Below are positions 53,485-61,995 of a DNA stretch of 64,000 bases, in pieces. The position numbers and the translations under genes are program-made. Below the pieces are notes generated by a model. It was not told the origin of the DNA and ran no database searches. It saw only the letters and a list, made by a program, of their open reading frames with translations. The stretch comes from Bacteroidales bacterium (lineage in GTDB: Bacteria; Bacteroidota; Bacteroidia; Bacteroidales; UBA7332): contig JAQTZA010000014.1 of assembly GCA_028687995.1 (NCBI GenBank), forward strand, positions 1-64,000. Direction: 5' to 3'. Numbering within the stretch: the first letter of the stretch is position 1; every line of letters starts with the position of its first letter.

Positions 53485-54047
53485 TCACCAGTTATCATTA
53501 GTCTTTTTTTCATTATTTATAAACCAGACATAGTCATATACATACTTATTGAAGTACTTTTGATATTGAACAGGAAGATCTCCCCTCGCCTTACCATTGG
53601 ATTTGAATATGGACCAATTCAATCCACCAGGAGAATTGTAGTAAACCTTGTGTTCACCATCCCAAGCCATCATATCGACTTCGCCAATCTCAAGCTTAAC
53701 TTTTCCTTCTTTAAAACTAAAAATAGCGGCAAAAAATATATTACCATAATAAGATTCACCAAACATTCCCTTCTGCAACAACAATACATTAGGAGCATAA
53801 GTTCCTATTTTCAGATACTCATTTTTATATCACTTTTCAGTGAATTTTTAGGATTGGTATAAAATTTCTGACAAAACCGGTTCGTTGCATCATAAAGTTG
53901 ATTGGCAGTTTTGCTATCAAATTTTATGACTATATATTCATTTGCTAAATTGGAAGAGTCTCGGAGCCCATCGGGCGTGGCAACAAAACTTTGAGAGTAC
54001 ATCGAAAATGACCCAATAAACAATAAAAAAAACACAACTTTTTTCAT
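53485..54047 (-). pseudogene. Secreted protein of unknown function, frameshifted
   Basis: Minus strand from ATG 54047: a signal peptide (MKKVVFFLLFIGSFSMYSQ) and about 55 more residues, then the frame breaks in the five-base A-run read at 53826-53822. Adding one A gives KNEYLKIGTYAPNVLLLQK and continues with FSFKEGKVKLEIGEVDMMAW to the stop at 53485, making about 187 residues. The composition (beta-strands, DGEHKVYYNSP) suits a small secreted Bacteroidota protein. As read it is broken; a homopolymer read error is plausible. Confidence 0.55.
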
Positions 54048-54087
54048 AACAATTTTATGGTTAAGTATTTATATTAATTTAGATTAT

Positions 54088-54822
54088 TTAGTCTATCATT
54101 TTTCTTTTATTGTCCCACCAAGCATCTTCTAGCCTATAAGTGTGTTTTCTAATTTCTTTTACTAGTTCAAAAAGTTCTTCTGAATAATCAGAATCGCCTA
54201 GTTTCATTTGTACTTCTGTTTGGATAACCCATAAAGAACGACTTAAATGATTTATTCGCTTTATCAGTACATTTAATCGCTCTTCTGTTATTTCAGTGTT
54301 AACACCATAGTTGTATGGAATTGATTTATAGTTTTCGTTTGATAGCAGATATTTTCTTTTGCTTTCTTTACCTTCTGACTTAACAAAACCTAGATTTATA
54401 GCTACTTTTTCAGACGAAATATAATTTCTTGAACCTGAATGATATTCGTTAATTGTTATTATTTGTTCATTTCTGTCTTGAAATAAATGTGGTAATATTG
54501 TTTCTCGCAGCGCATTAGTTAAGTATCCGTTTCCTCTATACTCTTTTAAAACCAACCAATGAAGATCAGTATTCATATCTAAAACTGTTGCAACATATAG
54601 ACCTTCTTTATTTTTGATAAAGTAAAACTTATATGCGCAGTCAGGATAACTAATATTATCTGTCGTTTTGGGTTTCTCTATCCAAACTTTTGCGAAATCA
54701 ACATGCTTACTTAATGGCCTCAAATGTATAAGTTCGTTTGAATTTGAGCTATTAAGTTTTTTGATTAGTCTGATTAAATATCTATCTGTCAATATTTTAA
54801 TTTTATTTACACTTGAGCACAA
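54088..54822 (-). CDS. GNAT-family N-acetyltransferase next to hamB
   Basis: A 244-residue protein. The acetyl-CoA signature is WLVLKEYRGNGYLTNALRETI (about residues 89-109, with R-G-N-G), followed by ITINEYHSGSRNYISSEKVAINLGF. These make the GNAT core. The C-terminal 80 residues are helical (LNVLIKRINHLSRSLWVIQ) and not part of the core. It starts 16 bases downstream of hamB on the same strand, probably in one transcript. The acceptor is unknown; a role in the defence operon is possible but not established. Confidence 0.7.
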   Translation of the reverse strand: MCSSVNKIKILTDRYLIRLIKKLNSSNSNELIHLRPLSKHVDFAKVWIEKPKTTDNISYPDCAYKFYFIKNKEGLYVATVLDMNTDLHWLVLKEYRGNGYLTNALRETILPHLFQDRNEQIITINEYHSGSRNYISSEKVAINLGFVKSEGKESKRKYLLSNENYKSIPYNYGVNTEITEERLNVLIKRINHLSRSLWVIQTEVQMKLGDSDYSEELFELVKEIRKHTYRLEDAWWDNKRKMID

Positions 54823-54838
54823 TAATAGAGAGAGTGTA

Positions 54839-56941
54839 TTAAGAGTTCGTTATTTTTATACCGTCATAGAAATAGTCTAAAATATATTTGTCAAATTCAT
54901 CCAAGTCATTTGTGTTTTCTAGCACAGTTTGTTTTCCTATATGATTAAATATCTTAATTGCCTTATGAATAGTGAGTTCGCCATCATAAAAATTGATAAT
55001 CTTTGAATTATGTAATTTTTTTGAGATCATTCTCGGTAGGCCATATTCTTCTAATTGAAAAACGACTTTGGGTAGAAAGGCCTGAGCGCATAAAGAAATA
55101 AATCTTGAGATATCATAGCTTTTGTCTTTTAAAATTTCTTTCTGCAGTGAGTTTATATCCTGTAGTAGAGAAGAAAATTTATAAGTTACATTTCTTTCAA
55201 GTTTAAAGAAATCGTCAATCCCAATGTCATAATCCTCTAAATCTTTTAATAATTCGGGAATTGTTTTTTGCCAATTATGTGCAATGATTTTAATAAACTC
55301 GACAAAGGTTTTATAATTTGTTTCCCAATTACCAGGTTGAAGTTTGATTATCTTGTATAATAATCTATCCCAATTTTCAGGTTTAAACTCATTCAGGTAA
55401 TAAAGGCCGTTCCAGTCACTTGGGTTTTTAGTTAAATCAATAGCTATCTCTTTAATTAATTCGGAGTTACTCGACTGAAAGACTGATTCGCTTTTTAATC
55501 TTTCATATATCTTGATTCCTATCAATTCTGACATTTCATCATTGTAAATCTTAAGTTTTGCTACTTGCTCTTTTGTTAGCAATCCTTCATATTTTGCTTC
55601 ATCTAAATCTCCGAGTATTTCGTCTGGAAATGGAATATCTAATTGTGTTTGTTCTTGTTCTGGTGGTTCTTCTAATATATAAATTTTGCCTACAAAGTGC
55701 TTAAACATTCGTCCCCCTCTACCAATGATATTCTTATAGGTAAAGTCATCCAGTTTGGCACTTCCTTTTCTATTTCTCCAAATAATAACGTTTTCAGCGG
55801 AAGTGTTAACTCCCTCAATGATTGAAGAAGTTGATATTAAGTTCTTAATACCTTTCTCTTCTTCAAATAAACGAACTTGAATTTGACTTAATGAGCGATG
55901 TAGTCTACCATTATGAACACCAAATCCTCTTCTTACTAGATTTGTCAAACTCCAATTAACATCGTAATTCTTTCCTAACCAATTAGAAAACATCAATAGT
56001 AGAGGATTCTCAAGTTCCAAATACTTTGTCAAAAACAACGTTGACAAACTTTCAATATTAGAATAAGTTCCGGCGTAAATCAATGATTTACCATCACTCT
56101 TTTCTAAAATAGCCAATAGCATTTCACTTTTTTCCTGATTATTTTTTATTTGGTTATACAGTTCAAACTTTTCAAGAAACACTGTATTAAAGTCTAATCT
56201 GATAAACTCCATATCCTCTGTAAAAGGATTAGTTTCTAAACCAGATATATTTGGTGCTAAATAGTATTTTTGCTTAGACTTTGAACCCAATTTAATCATC
56301 GCCCTTACTAAACTAGGAGACCTTTCTTTGTCAAACTTGTAACCAGCTTTGTAAAACTCATCAATAATCATTATATCGAAAGACTCAACAATATTGTAAT
56401 AATTCATTGCTCTCTCTTGAGGAAATATGAATATGTTTTTGTTTGCTAGTTCAACATCGGACGTAGTAATTATTTTATATTCATTTGCAAATTTTCGATA
56501 TAAACGACGCCTTGTTTCATCTGTCAAAGCGAGGGTTGGTACAATAATTAATACATTATTAGGCTTTTTAATTTTAATGTAGGCATCTATAACAAAACTT
56601 TTCCCAAAACTTGTTGGGGCACTTACTGCAATATTTCTACCTTCCAATAGTTTTTTTAGAAGAAATGATTGTTCTCTATGTAACGTAAGAGGTTCAGATT
56701 CCCCAACATCTACTTTAAATGCATTGTAAATAAACCTCTCTTGCCAATCAGAAGTTTTAGGTTCTAAGTAAGGAAAAAGTCCTGTTTCTCGAATTAAATG
56801 ATTTACTAAAGGAGTGTAATCTAATTTATTAGAGTCATGAAAATCCAAAAGTTGAATAAGTTCTTGCCTTGCCTCTTTTTCCATATTAGAAATGAGAAGT
56901 GCATTTATGCTATGACATTTTTCAAAAACTTGTGCTTCCAT
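54839..56941 (-). CDS. hamB: Hachiman helicase HamB
   Basis: A 700-residue superfamily-2 helicase. Walker A is at residues 108-115 (APTSFGKS), motif II at 194-197 (DEFY, in MIIDEFYKAGYKF), a motif IV-V region near 370-380 (STSSIIEGVNT), and motif VI at 407-411 (GRGGR). The remaining 280 residues are helical. It starts one base after the hamA stop, so the two are coupled. In Hachiman systems HamB uses ATP on DNA and restrains or activates the HamA nuclease, cleaving DNA when phage-damaged substrates appear. The pairing with hamA is what makes the call. Confidence 0.85.
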   Translation of the reverse strand: MEAQVFEKCHSINALLISNMEKEARQELIQLLDFHDSNKLDYTPLVNHLIRETGLFPYLEPKTSDWQERFIYNAFKVDVGESEPLTLHREQSFLLKKLLEGRNIAVSAPTSFGKSFVIDAYIKIKKPNNVLIIVPTLALTDETRRRLYRKFANEYKIITTSDVELANKNIFIFPQERAMNYYNIVESFDIMIIDEFYKAGYKFDKERSPSLVRAMIKLGSKSKQKYYLAPNISGLETNPFTEDMEFIRLDFNTVFLEKFELYNQIKNNQEKSEMLLAILEKSDGKSLIYAGTYSNIESLSTLFLTKYLELENPLLLMFSNWLGKNYDVNWSLTNLVRRGFGVHNGRLHRSLSQIQVRLFEEEKGIKNLISTSSIIEGVNTSAENVIIWRNRKGSAKLDDFTYKNIIGRGGRMFKHFVGKIYILEEPPEQEQTQLDIPFPDEILGDLDEAKYEGLLTKEQVAKLKIYNDEMSELIGIKIYERLKSESVFQSSNSELIKEIAIDLTKNPSDWNGLYYLNEFKPENWDRLLYKIIKLQPGNWETNYKTFVEFIKIIAHNWQKTIPELLKDLEDYDIGIDDFFKLERNVTYKFSSLLQDINSLQKEILKDKSYDISRFISLCAQAFLPKVVFQLEEYGLPRMISKKLHNSKIINFYDGELTIHKAIKIFNHIGKQTVLENTNDLDEFDKYILDYFYDGIKITNS

Positions 56942-56942
56942 A

Positions 56943-57863
56943 TTAGTCTCTATAAATTTTTGCTTTTTGAATAAACTTATCTACTATTTGCTCTTTGTCA
57001 GCAACAGGGAATAGTATAATGTGGAACTTAATTTTTTCATACAAATGAATATCTTTGCACTTTTCAATTTGTTTCTTAAAGTATTGAGTTGCCCTATCTT
57101 TTTGATATTCAATGACTTGTTTTTTATATTCATCAGTAAGGCTTGTAGCTGATTTAGTTTGCTGACATTCGTACAATAATAAAATGGGGATATTTAATAT
57201 AGGCTTAATTTTATCTATAGATTCGGTTTGAGAGAGGCATTTTTTTATATTTGATCGTAATTCATCAGATATTTCTTCAAAATCATTAAGATCACTAAGA
57301 TTAGTAATGATACTATTTTCTTTTTTTATTTTCAGTAAGCTAATTGAATCTTTCACAGAATCTACTATTTTGTCAAATCTAGCATTTTCAATGTTGTTAT
57401 AAAATTTAGATTCTCCAAACCATAAAGAAAATGTGTCCTCAGATTCAATTACTATGTGTACGCTGTCAGAGCCTTTCGCTTCATCTTTTTGATTTTGTTT
57501 ATAAAATATTTTAGGTACAATCGGGAGGGCTGAATAATATTTTTTCATAATACCATACAATACAATTTCAGCGACTTCACTACCTCTACCTATAGCATCA
57601 ACTGATTCCACAAGCCTAAGATTTTTCGCAGCTTCTGTCAAAAGAGAATCTTCCCCTTCAGACAATAATGCTTTTCTTTCACTGTAGCTAAGAGCAGTTT
57701 CTTTAATGTTATTCCAGACGAACTTTTGGAATTTTTCAAATCGCCAACTACCATTTTCAAAGTCATTTAATATACCTAGTACAGATTTATTGTCTGTTGG
57801 ACTTAAAGTGTCATCAAGGTTGACAACATCAAAAACATCGTTAATAATTACATCAAAATTCAT
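56943..57863 (-). CDS. hamA: Hachiman nuclease HamA (DUF1837)
   Basis: The start MNFDVIINDVF (57863) is used; a longer frame adds ten residues. The 306-residue protein carries the DUF1837 pattern: SEVAE with Glu99, YKQNQ...KGSDSVH with Asp133 and His136, then WFGESKF with Glu151 and Lys153, the E-x-K end of a PD-(D/E)xK nuclease. This is the effector of Hachiman anti-phage systems and is paired with hamB immediately downstream. No frameshift seen. Confidence 0.87.
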   Translation of the reverse strand: MNFDVIINDVFDVVNLDDTLSPTDNKSVLGILNDFENGSWRFEKFQKFVWNNIKETALSYSERKALLSEGEDSLLTEAAKNLRLVESVDAIGRGSEVAEIVLYGIMKKYYSALPIVPKIFYKQNQKDEAKGSDSVHIVIESEDTFSLWFGESKFYNNIENARFDKIVDSVKDSISLLKIKKENSIITNLSDLNDFEEISDELRSNIKKCLSQTESIDKIKPILNIPILLLYECQQTKSATSLTDEYKKQVIEYQKDRATQYFKKQIEKCKDIHLYEKIKFHIILFPVADKEQIVDKFIQKAKIYRD

Positions 57864-58027
57864 GATATGTTTTTTTATTATGACGCCTGACAACAGTGAT
57901 TGTGGGCATTTTGTAGATTATGGAAACATTCCGTATCGCAAATCAATAAGGGTGAATACGGAATCATAACCTCCAGAATGCATGCAGCCAGCCAATTAGC
58001 ATAGAGCGTGTATTATGATCCATTTTT
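57864..58027. other. Spacer between Hachiman and the ubiquitin-like module
   Basis: About 160 bases with no frame. GGAAACATTCCGTAT and ATACGGAATC (about 57920-57965) form an imperfect inverted repeat with CGGAAT cores. No promoter consensus for hamA is clear. Confidence 0.35.
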
Positions 58028-58426
58028 TTATTTAAATAGTCTTATTATTTTTTTGAAAAAAGAGTCTTTCTTTTCAAGTATATTTATTCTTTCAAAATAT
58101 TCTTTTCTTTTTTCTCTCTCATACATTTTACCTTCAACAATATCACTTTTCGTCCATTTTCGTGCCCATTCAATCTCACTATTAGTTATCCAATAGTGAG
58201 ATTGGCAATCAGAATTCCAATTGCCAATTGAAGGAGTTAATGATATTGTTTTACCATCAAATGTCATTTTCCATCTAGCTGGAGATAATGGTGTCACGAC
58301 TTTTTCTTTACAACCACAACAACATGAATGCATTATCACACTAAACCTAAGTGAAATGTATAATTTCCTTTCTTCAAGTTCATCTGGGATGGTGTCTAAG
58401 AAAACATGTTCAAGGTTTGTAATCAT
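58028..58426 (-). CDS. DUF6527-like zinc-binding protein of the ubiquitin-like module
   Basis: A 132-residue protein. The conserved features are CCCGC (Cys35, 36, 37, 39), VVTPLSPARWKMTFDGKTISL, TPSIGNWNSDC (Trp70, Cys74) and SHYWI (His77, Trp79). A CxxC...CxxH arrangement suggests a bound zinc. These are the hallmarks of the DUF6527 family, which occurs beside ThiF/multiubiquitin genes. It overlaps the E1-like gene by 17 bases. Its role in the module is unknown: a metal-dependent peptidase or binding domain are both possible. Confidence 0.75.
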   Translation of the reverse strand: MITNLEHVFLDTIPDELEERKLYISLRFSVIMHSCCCGCKEKVVTPLSPARWKMTFDGKTISLTPSIGNWNSDCQSHYWITNSEIEWARKWTKSDIVEGKMYEREKRKEYFERINILEKKDSFFKKIIRLFK

Positions 58427-59573
58427 TATTTATAATTTTATTATTAGGTAAAAGGTATTGTGAGTGATATTCCATTTCTCGATCATGGTAGAAACCGATT
58501 AACTTTTTCCACTTTATGACTGCAAACGCTGCATTTAATCCGTTCAATTCTGCAATTTGAGGTAATGAAGAATACTCATTGTTTGGATTTTCACCAAACT
58601 TTATTCTTTGCTTTTTGTGTACATGATCTCTTTCATCTTCTGTACTTAAAGTCGTTCTTAATACGCCAAGTATTGCCCCTTCAACTATTTGAATGCCCAT
58701 TCCGACATCAATAAATCCAATTTTTTTTGACTCAAGATATTCTACTATCATTTTTTTCACTTCACTTTTATCAATTGAAATAAAAACAAATGATAACTGA
58801 TCCAAAATATTCAGATTTTCAGGCTTTATAAATTCGGAATGTGAAATTATATTTTCATGTATCCTAGAATATTCCTTTTCATAATAGTCTGTTTTTCTTT
58901 GAATATTCTTTAAGTCATCAATTGAAACTGCCCCTGGTGATCGGAAAGCATTCTTATTATGAAGATAATCTCCATCAAATAAATGAATTTCTTTAACTGG
59001 TGTCTTAGAAATAAAATCTAAAATATAAGATCCTGTTCCACCTAAACCGATAATTCCTATTTTCATTTCTAAAAATTTCTGCATAAGCACAATTCCTTCT
59101 GGTGAAGCTGAGTTACAATCTGAATATCTAAAAGGTAAATTGTCAGGAACAATAGTTAAAGAACCAACATTGAAAGTCACACTAGGATCTTTACTTATAG
59201 CATGTTTTGAAAATATGTGTACATAATGACTCATTTTTTCAAAATAATCAGTATAGGGTCTGTCTAGTTTATAAGAATAATAAAAATCAACAAAAAGACC
59301 AGGAAGCAACTCTATCCTATTACTGTTGTTTGGATTCAACTTGACACCATCTATTCTGTATGGCTGCTCGCCAATAAAGTAAATGGGGTGATTTGATAAA
59401 TTTACTTTTACATCATTGCCAGACATCTCAATATCTGACACAAGACTCCCGTACCTTATTTCTAAATCTTTGTTTAGATAAGGTACACGTTTTAAAAGTA
59501 ACCATCTGTCTTGTATGATTTCTACATCATACCCCTTATCTACTAATCTTTGTATATGAGGACTAGGATTCAT
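58410..59573 (-). CDS. E1-like ThiF-family protein with N-terminal extra domain
   Basis: A 387-residue protein. Residues about 1-150 form an extra domain (WLLLKRVPYLNKDLEIRYGSL; SNHPIYFIGEQPYRIDGV) resembling the E2-like region found before some bacterial ThiF domains (DUF6791 type). ThiF follows: GLGGTG at 176-181, LFDGD (Asp200, Asp202), NAFR (Arg211) and GFIDVGMGI. It should adenylate the ubiquitin-like C-terminus with ATP. The whole protein has one cysteine, Cys153, between the domains, so any thioester would form there. It overlaps both neighbours. Confidence 0.78.
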   Translation of the reverse strand: MNPSPHIQRLVDKGYDVEIIQDRWLLLKRVPYLNKDLEIRYGSLVSDIEMSGNDVKVNLSNHPIYFIGEQPYRIDGVKLNPNNSNRIELLPGLFVDFYYSYKLDRPYTDYFEKMSHYVHIFSKHAISKDPSVTFNVGSLTIVPDNLPFRYSDCNSASPEGIVLMQKFLEMKIGIIGLGGTGSYILDFISKTPVKEIHLFDGDYLHNKNAFRSPGAVSIDDLKNIQRKTDYYEKEYSRIHENIISHSEFIKPENLNILDQLSFVFISIDKSEVKKMIVEYLESKKIGFIDVGMGIQIVEGAILGVLRTTLSTEDERDHVHKKQRIKFGENPNNEYSSLPQIAELNGLNAAFAVIKWKKLIGFYHDREMEYHSQYLLPNNKIINNDYKP

Positions 59574-59823
59574 TTGTAGGAGTTACAAGAAATTCCATTT
59601 CAGGATGAACGTGAATACTTTGACCATTTATCAGTTCTCCTTCTTGATTACTTTGTCCCTTAAGGTAAGTAACATCAAATTCTTTTTGTGTAGAACTTGG
59701 GAAGACAATATTAACTAACTCTTCAAAAGAAATCTCCTTCTTGTTCCAGATTATATCTTTTGTGTTGACATAGATCTTTGTTTCTTTTTCTTTCCCTGGA
59801 GGTGTTTTTAAATGATCTGACAT
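59563..59823 (-). CDS. Multiubiquitin-family protein, single ubiquitin-like domain
   Basis: An 86-residue protein with one beta-grasp (multiubiquitin, PF14452-like) domain: KIYVNTKDIIWNKKEISFEE, VNIVFPSSTQKEFDVTYLKG and INGQSIHVHPEMEFLVTPTN. Typical members have tandem domains; this has one. It ends TPTNES without the Gly-Gly tail, so it may need processing or use another linkage. It is first in the three-gene module, overlapping the E1-like gene by 11 bases. Confidence 0.78.
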   Translation of the reverse strand: MSDHLKTPPGKEKETKIYVNTKDIIWNKKEISFEELVNIVFPSSTQKEFDVTYLKGQSNQEGELINGQSIHVHPEMEFLVTPTNES

Positions 59824-60300
59824 AATAATAAAGTTTTAATTTAACGTATTAGAAATTATTTGTATTGTTGTATATTCAATTGTTTATATGCGATATAAAC
59901 TCATTTTTTAATTATACATAACTTTTGTATATACGCCACTCAAGTTGTGTATGCGCCATAGCATGGCGCACATATCCGCCTTATGCAATACAAATATCGC
60001 TGATTATCAAATCTTTATGTTTTATCTGTCGATTGTGTTTATGGCGCATATCAAAATTAAAATTTGATTCTAAAAGACCAATTGATTTATTATCTAATCC
60101 AATCCTTTCATAGTGAGTTCTTTCTATGTTATTTTTCGATTTTATCAATTGTTTTATTCATTACCATTTTAGTTACTAAATTAGTAATACAAACTAACAA
60201 ATAAAAAGTGAGATAAACAAACAAAAAAAACGCCCCTACTTTCACAAGCAGAAGCGAATCAACCTAAATTAAATCAAAAAGAAATCAAACACAATCAAAA
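59824..60300. other. Intergenic region with hairpin repeats upstream of the ubiquitin-like module
   Basis: Gene-free, 477 bases. It holds the repeat copy 2 (59927-59980) and scattered TGCGC/GCGCA words (ATGGCGCATA near 60040), plus AT-rich DNA expected to hold the module promoter. No -7 consensus stands out. Confidence 0.45.
59927..59980 (-). repeat. Hairpin repeat, copy 2
   Basis: The reverse complement matches 6383-6429 over about 46 bases. TGCGCCAT (59952-59959) and ATGGCGCA (59963-59970) form an 8-bp perfect stem with a 3-base loop. The minus-strand orientation points at the ubiquitin-like gene start, 104 bases away. Confidence 0.65.
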
Positions 60301-60858
60301 TCAAGCAGTTTTATACACCCAAAATGTTATACACAAAGCTATTAAAATCACTACAATCCAAATAGTATAGTTGGGAGGTTCATCTTTATCAATTGTTTTA
60401 TCTTTCTGATTTTGACTTTTCAAAAGCTTCAAATGGGTAGATAAAGAATCATAGCCAATTTTGAGTGAGTCAAATCTATTTCTCCAAAAATTGATTTGCG
60501 AAACAGTGGTAAGTGTATTGTCTTCAATTTTCCGATGCTTTTCTGTCGATGTTCGACTGTTAAGAAGCGGAATTACCTCTCCATTGGGTGTAATGTATGG
60601 AGCGAAAGTTTCTTTCACTTCTCGCTCTCCAGAGGAATCAGAGTGATTATGTAGCGCTGTCGAGTCTTTTCTTTGATACGAAGTACTATCGAACTGAGTT
60701 TGAACAACCGATTTATTTACAGATATTCCGGCTGAATCTACTTTCAACTTCAAATCTGATTCAGTTTTGGAGGTTAGTGTATGCGTTTTGCACGAAACGA
60801 AGGTGAGTGCCATCGCTAGGGATAGCAAAAACAAAATAAACAAACTATATTTTTTCAT
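60301..60858 (-). CDS. Lipoprotein with C-terminal membrane anchor: unimolecular spanin candidate
   Basis: The start MKKYSLFILF (60858) gives a 185-residue protein. It has a lipoprotein signal with lipobox FVSC (Cys23), a polar helical/periplasmic part rich in Ser, Thr, Lys and Asp, and one C-terminal membrane helix (about residues 163-182, YTIWIVVILIALCITFWV). An N-terminal outer-membrane lipid plus a C-terminal inner-membrane helix is the unusual topology of single-protein spanins, which fuse the two membranes at lysis. It follows the amidase by 13 bases, in the lysis cassette. Confidence 0.65.
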   Translation of the reverse strand: MKKYSLFILFLLSLAMALTFVSCKTHTLTSKTESDLKLKVDSAGISVNKSVVQTQFDSTSYQRKDSTALHNHSDSSGEREVKETFAPYITPNGEVIPLLNSRTSTEKHRKIEDNTLTTVSQINFWRNRFDSLKIGYDSLSTHLKLLKSQNQKDKTIDKDEPPNYTIWIVVILIALCITFWVYKTA

Positions 60859-60871
60859 CATAAATCTAATT

Positions 60872-61324
60872 TTAAAGATGTTCATACTCGGGAATGGCAT
60901 CGAAGCATGGGCAATCTTTGAGGTATTCCCATTTGTCAATTTTGCCATTGTGATTGGTATCGGGCGAGCAATCGCGATGTCCGCAAATTTTCGCACCTGG
61001 ATAAACTCGTTTCAATTGCGAAAGTAACTCAAGCAATGACTCTTTTTGAGCTGGAGTGCGCGTGTCTTCCGGCTTACTGGTTTTATCATTCAATCCACCG
61101 ATGTAGCAAATGCCAATGCTGTTGGCATTCATTCCTTCTACGTGTGCGCCAATGTCTGACAGCGGACGGCCATTGTGCACTACGCCATTTTGCGAAATAA
61201 CAAAGTGATAGCCAATCGTTTTGAATCCTCGCGCCTTGTGCCATTGGGTCAGGTCTTCAATTGTTACTTTCGTGTTGGAACGTGTGGCGGTGCAATGCAC
61301 CACAATAAGGTTAATTTTTCGCAT
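60872..61324 (-). CDS. Phage N-acetylmuramoyl-L-alanine amidase (endolysin)
   Basis: The start MRKINLIVVHCTAT (61324) is chosen because the Amidase_2 domain begins at once. The 150-residue enzyme has the zinc ligands His9 or nearby (VVHCTAT), His in CGHRDCSPD and Cys in DCPCFD, plus GYHFVI and NSIGICYIGG. This is the T7 lysozyme-like Amidase_2 fold, cleaving peptidoglycan between muramic acid and L-alanine. No signal peptide, so it needs the holin. It overlaps the holin gene by 14 bases. Confidence 0.87.
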   Translation of the reverse strand: MRKINLIVVHCTATRSNTKVTIEDLTQWHKARGFKTIGYHFVISQNGVVHNGRPLSDIGAHVEGMNANSIGICYIGGLNDKTSKPEDTRTPAQKESLLELLSQLKRVYPGAKICGHRDCSPDTNHNGKIDKWEYLKDCPCFDAIPEYEHL

Positions 61325-61799
61325 TCTGCACCTCCTTTTCCAATGACGACAGATCGACATCGAAATGACGTTCTGTTTTGTCAATCATAATCTTCTGGAG
61401 CAACACAGCCCAAGGACTTCCATTGCACGAACTCTCACTTTCGAGAATCGACCAGGCTTGTTTGAACAAGTACGCACCCAACACATAACGAACAGCTGTG
61501 TCGTCTTGCCCTGAGCGCAACAAATGAAGGTCGATAAAGTATGCAAAAATGAGCGCTGCCATTGCGACAAGCATCCATCCAAAAGATTTATTCATTTTCG
61601 AACTTCTGAATTTTCCGCTCGATCGTTGGTGATACTTCCGCACCCTCCTACTCAGTCGAAATGCAGACCACAAATCGGCTATCCACGCAAGGAAAGCAAT
61701 CAACAACATCTCTTTTATCGGAAAGATAAAAGCTAAAAACAGCGAGAAAATTCCGTAACCAGGTATTTTCACTACGGCAAGAAGAAACTTTGAGCCCAT
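61311..61799 (-). CDS. Phage holin-like membrane protein
   Basis: A 162-residue protein with two to three membrane helices: about residues 15-48 (GIFSLFLAFIFPIKEMLLIAF, possibly two) and about 75-95 (WMLVAMAALIFAYFIDLHLL), separated by a basic loop (RLSRRVRKYHQRSSGKFRSS). The long polar C-terminus is about 60 residues. It directly precedes and overlaps the endolysin, the position of holins, which open the inner membrane at lysis. The sequence family is not certain, so the call rests on topology and context. Confidence 0.72.
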   Translation of the reverse strand: MGSKFLLAVVKIPGYGIFSLFLAFIFPIKEMLLIAFLAWIADLWSAFRLSRRVRKYHQRSSGKFRSSKMNKSFGWMLVAMAALIFAYFIDLHLLRSGQDDTAVRYVLGAYLFKQAWSILESESSCNGSPWAVLLQKIMIDKTERHFDVDLSSLEKEVQNAKN

Positions 61800-61939
61800 A
61801 ACTCTAATTTTTAAATGATTAATAATTTGAGTTACAAATTTCGGATTGAGTGGGTCAAAATAAAAGGACAGAATCGATGAACGGCAAATGGAACAAATTC
61901 AAAAAAATGAATAAACAATAGAAAAAAGAACACTATTAT

Positions 61940-61970
61940 TTTGAAAACAATAGAAATATTTCTATCTTTG
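61940..61970 (+). promoter_or_regulatory. Promoter of hicAB
   Basis: TTTG (61940-61943), 19-base spacer, TATCTTTG (61963-61970): a full match to the Bacteroidota pattern, 25 bases before hicA. GAAATATTTC overlaps and could be an operator. Confidence 0.7.
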
Positions 61971-61995
61971 CAAAGTAAACTCAAAAAGATAATGA

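Noticed and set aside
60872..61384. Longer start for the amidase at 61384
   Set aside because: The extra 20 residues (with WKRRCR) are not part of the Amidase_2 fold and would deepen the overlap with the holin gene.
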